Of a stretch of DNA of 36,686 nucleotides, positions 34,489 to 36,686 are shown piece by piece. Made by a program: the position numbers and the translations under genes. The stretch's first letter is position 1, and every line of letters starts with the position of its first letter. The notes beneath the pieces were generated by a model that saw only the letters and a program-made list of their open reading frames with translations, did no database searches and had not been told where the DNA came from. The stretch covers positions 1 to 36,686 of the forward strand of contig CALVDX010000018.1 in NCBI GenBank assembly GCA_944326425.1. Reading direction: 5' to 3'. The stretch is from Candidatus Gastranaerophilales bacterium (GTDB lineage Bacteria > Cyanobacteriota > Vampirovibrionia > Gastranaerophilales > Gastranaerophilaceae).

Positions 34489-36180
34489 ATGAGTATTTCA
34501 ATTTCACCAATCAGGAGTTTCGGGTGTGGTTATTCTGCTGCTTCTAAACAGCAAAAACAAAAAGTAAGCCAACCTGCACAGAATTTTACACAAAACATTA
34601 ACTTCACATCAAAAGTTCCTCAGGCAAAACATATCACCAGAACACTTATAGGTCTCAGCCTGGCTGCATACACCCCGCTAATCAAATCTTTCAGTAATTA
34701 TAGTATTCCTGTTCATAACAAAAATATTTCGGACCGGCTCAAAGAAACATATACTCCGGAAGAATTTAACGAGCTTTACACCTTTGCAGAGAAGAAAGGC
34801 GTTTTTGATTATGTAATGAACGGTAAAACAGGGCTTGTAAAAACTTCTTTTATATCAACAAAAGAAAATCCGTTAATGGCAGATTTAATCTGGATAACAG
34901 ATACCTGCCACAATATGGATTTAGTTAAAAATAAAGAACCTGAAAAATGTACAGAAGTATTCAATAATGTAACCCAGTTCTATGAACACCAGCAGGGGAA
35001 TTTTGATAACACAATATCTAACCCTCAATCATACTGGCATAATGGTTTAATATGGGCTGGAGAGCAACACGGCGGGATTGGCCATTGTTTTATAACCAAA
35101 ACTAAAGAAGCACATCCGTGGTACCCCAAAACCAGACTCGAATCCGTAGGAAACTATCTTCAAACTGCTGCGGATTTAATAACAACAGGACTTAACGGCG
35201 GAAGCTACGGTTACAAAACAACCGATGAAATTCCGGACAGTGTTTGTACCGCCGTTTCAAACTGTACAGCATACTTAAAAGCAATAGAATACCCGACTGC
35301 CCGTTCATGCGGTGCATGGGAGGAACAAACGTTCCTTAATTCACTCACCAGCGATACCTCTATTTGCAATGAAGGGCTTCGTAAGATTATGGGGATTATG
35401 TATGATGAAACCCAAAACCCTGAAATACTCAAACTGCGGGAAAGAATTCTTAATACAAAACACGGAAATGTTTTTAATGATAAAGAAGGGCTTCAGCAAT
35501 TATTATCAAAAGGAGAAAAACGTATAATTGATACACCTGATTACGAAACAACCTGCTATGATAATGTCCCGCCAATTAAACCTGGAGAAGAAAAATGCGT
35601 AGAAAGAAAGTACGATGCGGCAATGAGTTTTATGCCGCAAACAGAAACACTTGTAAAAAATGATATTATAAAAGATTCAGAAAAAAAACTTGAACTTCTG
35701 GATGAACTCAGCTGGGCTATTGTTAGAGAAAACGGTGCAATAAGGTATCCCGGAGATGAATATTTAAAACTTGATTATCATAAAGATAAACACAAGTTTT
35801 CTCAAGACTTTGAAGCTGAATGGTTCTTGGTAACCGAGATTTCAAAAGGATACGGCAGTGTTGCAAAGGAACTTTTAGATGCAAAAGAACGCGGAGAAAA
35901 AACATCAGAAGAGATTAACCCCTTGCTGAACAAAGCCATGACAAAAGAAACAGAATATATTAACCGCGGCTTTGCAAGGATTACGGCTCCAAACAGTATA
36001 AAATCAAACGGCTTTCCCTGTCCGGAATATAAAGTTCCGGAGGCCTACGAAGCAATAACCGGAGCCGATGGAAAAATAAGATATGTTCCTGGCGCACATC
36101 CGCTTGCCTGGGCAGAATCATCATTATACAGCGCCTCAAAACTATTCGCAGAAAATTTGGCCCGATATGCCGGTGTCTGA
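34489..36180 (+). CDS. GH15-like (glucoamylase/phosphorylase-kinase-alpha type) protein
   Basis: The 563-residue product is predicted to be an alpha/alpha barrel of the GH15 family, which cleaves terminal glucose from alpha-glucans or acts as a regulatory domain. Supporting motifs are PTARSCGAWEEQTFLNSL (near 267-284, equivalent to the W-E-E general-acid motif), YDAAMSFMPQTETLV, VRENGAIRYPGDEYL (GH15 R-Y-x-G-D pattern), and HPLAWAESSLYSASKLFAENL (near 536-556, the C-terminal base region). The N-terminus has polar residues with NINFTSK (36-42) and a hydrophobic stretch (52-65) that may be a membrane anchor or signal anchor. It shares the N-terminal motif with the GT5-like protein. TAGGAG precedes the ATG. 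The family call rests on motifs read by eye. Confidence 0.65.
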   Translation: MSISISPIRSFGCGYSAASKQQKQKVSQPAQNFTQNINFTSKVPQAKHITRTLIGLSLAAYTPLIKSFSNYSIPVHNKNISDRLKETYTPEEFNELYTFAEKKGVFDYVMNGKTGLVKTSFISTKENPLMADLIWITDTCHNMDLVKNKEPEKCTEVFNNVTQFYEHQQGNFDNTISNPQSYWHNGLIWAGEQHGGIGHCFITKTKEAHPWYPKTRLESVGNYLQTAADLITTGLNGGSYGYKTTDEIPDSVCTAVSNCTAYLKAIEYPTARSCGAWEEQTFLNSLTSDTSICNEGLRKIMGIMYDETQNPEILKLRERILNTKHGNVFNDKEGLQQLLSKGEKRIIDTPDYETTCYDNVPPIKPGEEKCVERKYDAAMSFMPQTETLVKNDIIKDSEKKLELLDELSWAIVRENGAIRYPGDEYLKLDYHKDKHKFSQDFEAEWFLVTEISKGYGSVAKELLDAKERGEKTSEEINPLLNKAMTKETEYINRGFARITAPNSIKSNGFPCPEYKVPEAYEAITGADGKIRYVPGAHPLAWAESSLYSASKLFAENLARYAGV

Positions 36181-36260
36181 TTATTTTATCAAATTATGCA
36201 CCAATATATACATAAGGTTGTATAACCCCCTGAAAGGGTTTAATAATTTATTTTACCTGT

Positions 36261-36395
36261 GCAGTGCGCCAACATCTCTTTATTAATTTTTGTCCTTCCG
36301 GACAGGATGATGCCTACGGCAGGTCTTCCAGACATGGTCTCTTTTGGCGGCAAAAGAGACGCAAGACCTCAGCGCCTCGCAATAAACGGCACTGC
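36261..36395. ncRNA. Candidate structured RNA or dispersed element, domain A
   Basis: Nested pairs are GCAGTGC (36261-36267) with GCACTGC (36389-36395), AGGTCTT (36321-36327) with AAGACCT (36363-36369), and a perfect 10-pair hairpin GTCTCTTTTG (36337-36346)/CAAAAGAGAC (36351-36360) with loop GCGG. Side hairpins are TGTCC/GGACA (36291-36304) and TGCC/GGCA (36311-36321). This is a closed multibranch fold that also stands out by GC content. No known RNA family is recognised, and strand is undetermined. Confidence 0.4.
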
Positions 36396-36410
36396 TCGGC
36401 TTTCCCTGTG

Positions 36411-36524
36411 CTGCGTTCGCCCATCAATTGTATAATTCAAACCAAGGGACAAACGCGGTACTTCGTACCTTGAACGGTGGCCGCTTTGCTGTTATTTCAC
36501 TAACATTGATGGCTCACTACGCAG
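36411..36524. other. Candidate structured element, domain B
   Basis: CTGCG (36411-36415) pairs with CGCAG (36520-36524), and CCATCAAT (36421-36428) pairs with ATTGATGG (36505-36512), all perfect. The interior contains GGTAC/GTACC (36457-36461 with 36465-36469), competing with GCGG/CCGC (36455-36458 with 36481-36484). It is adjacent to domain A and could be part of one transcript or element. Confidence 0.35.
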
Positions 36525-36672
36525 AGAGTGCATTAAAATTATTTACCCCTACCCTATTTGTAAATTTTTGTAAAAATATCTCTTAAAATACTAAAGTTTT
36601 TCTAATTTATGCCGTTATACACATCATAATGTATATTTGTGCATTAAAGTCTAGAATGTAAGAGAGGTAACA

Positions 36673-36686
36673 ATGAAAAAGCAAAA
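36673..36686 (+). CDS. Start of a gene cut by the window edge
   Basis: ATG at 36673 follows AGAGAGG with normal spacing, and the first four codons read Met-Lys-Lys-Gln, a common start of a secreted or membrane protein. Too short to identify. Confidence 0.5.

Larger units (their letters stand above)
36181..36672. other. Structured non-coding region between GH15-like gene and next gene
   Basis: No credible gene lies here. 36261-36395 and 36411-36524 are separate nested-stem domains (own entries). Aside from those, AACCC (36225-36229) with GGGTT (36237-36241) is a weak stem after the GH15-like stop without a T-run. 36540-36660 is AT-rich promoter-like sequence for the gene at 36673, with CATAAT at 36625-36630 and TAGAAT at 36652-36657. 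Confidence 0.55.

Noticed and set aside
36081-36473. Two short plus-strand ORFs near the GH15-like end
   Set aside because: They run out of frame over the GH15 end and through the hairpin region and lack ribosome sites.

Overview
The window is an AT-rich, gene-dense stretch of a Gram-negative (diderm) bacterial chromosome. A giant autotransporter with a beta-barrel C-terminus, Lgt with an adjacent lipoprotein, a cytosolic-type NagZ and dTDP-sugar genes all point to an outer membrane. GT5 glycogen-synthase-like, GH13 and GH15-like proteins, a minimal TatAC, and many orphan proteins with an N-terminal N-x-x-F-x-G type motif fit an uncultured gut Melainabacteria/Gastranaerophilales (non-photosynthetic sister of Cyanobacteria). 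That placement is inference from gene content; there is no rRNA or marker gene to prove it. No tRNA, rRNA, CRISPR, phage or transposase gene was recognised.

Layout. 1-358 is non-coding and hairpin-rich, with a leftward promoter. 359-6303 holds orphan and family-specific genes: a tail-anchored 83-aa protein, a GNAT-like protein, a 942-aa membrane-anchored GT5-like protein and a 655-aa Gly/Ala-hairpin protein. Two of their promoter regions share a two-block element with identical spacing, and a third has a partial match. 6359-8819 is envelope maintenance (lgt, TPR lipoprotein, nagZ). 8904-13238 has small exported, CBS-like, acidic and orphan proteins around a secreted GH13 enzyme. 13342-14151 is a PHP-family histidinol-phosphatase. 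14255-20311 is a 2018-aa autotransporter with Pmp-like GGA[I/V] repeats. 20549-21424 is an orphan carrying the N-terminal motif.

21419-27332 is a leftward nucleotide-sugar operon (galE, UDP-xylose synthase, ugd, rfbC, rfbB, rfbA). It supplies UDP-Gal, UDP-GlcA, UDP-Xyl and dTDP-4-keto-rhamnose, but rfbD is absent and a dispersed GC-rich repeat separates rfbB from rfbA. A MerR regulator and a small orphan follow on the plus strand.

28304-31829 is a leftward operon that joins the Tat translocase (tatA, tatC) to two likely Tat clients: a Tat lipoprotein aldo-keto reductase with a ferredoxin tail, broken by one in-frame TGA at a position where Trp is expected, and a NapH-NapG-like fusion with an internal twin-arginine motif. 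An operator-like palindrome precedes it. 31907-36180 holds a DUF1893 membrane fusion, an SGNH esterase and a GH15-like protein. 36181-36672 is non-coding but unusually rich in nested inverted repeats, and a new gene starts at 36673.
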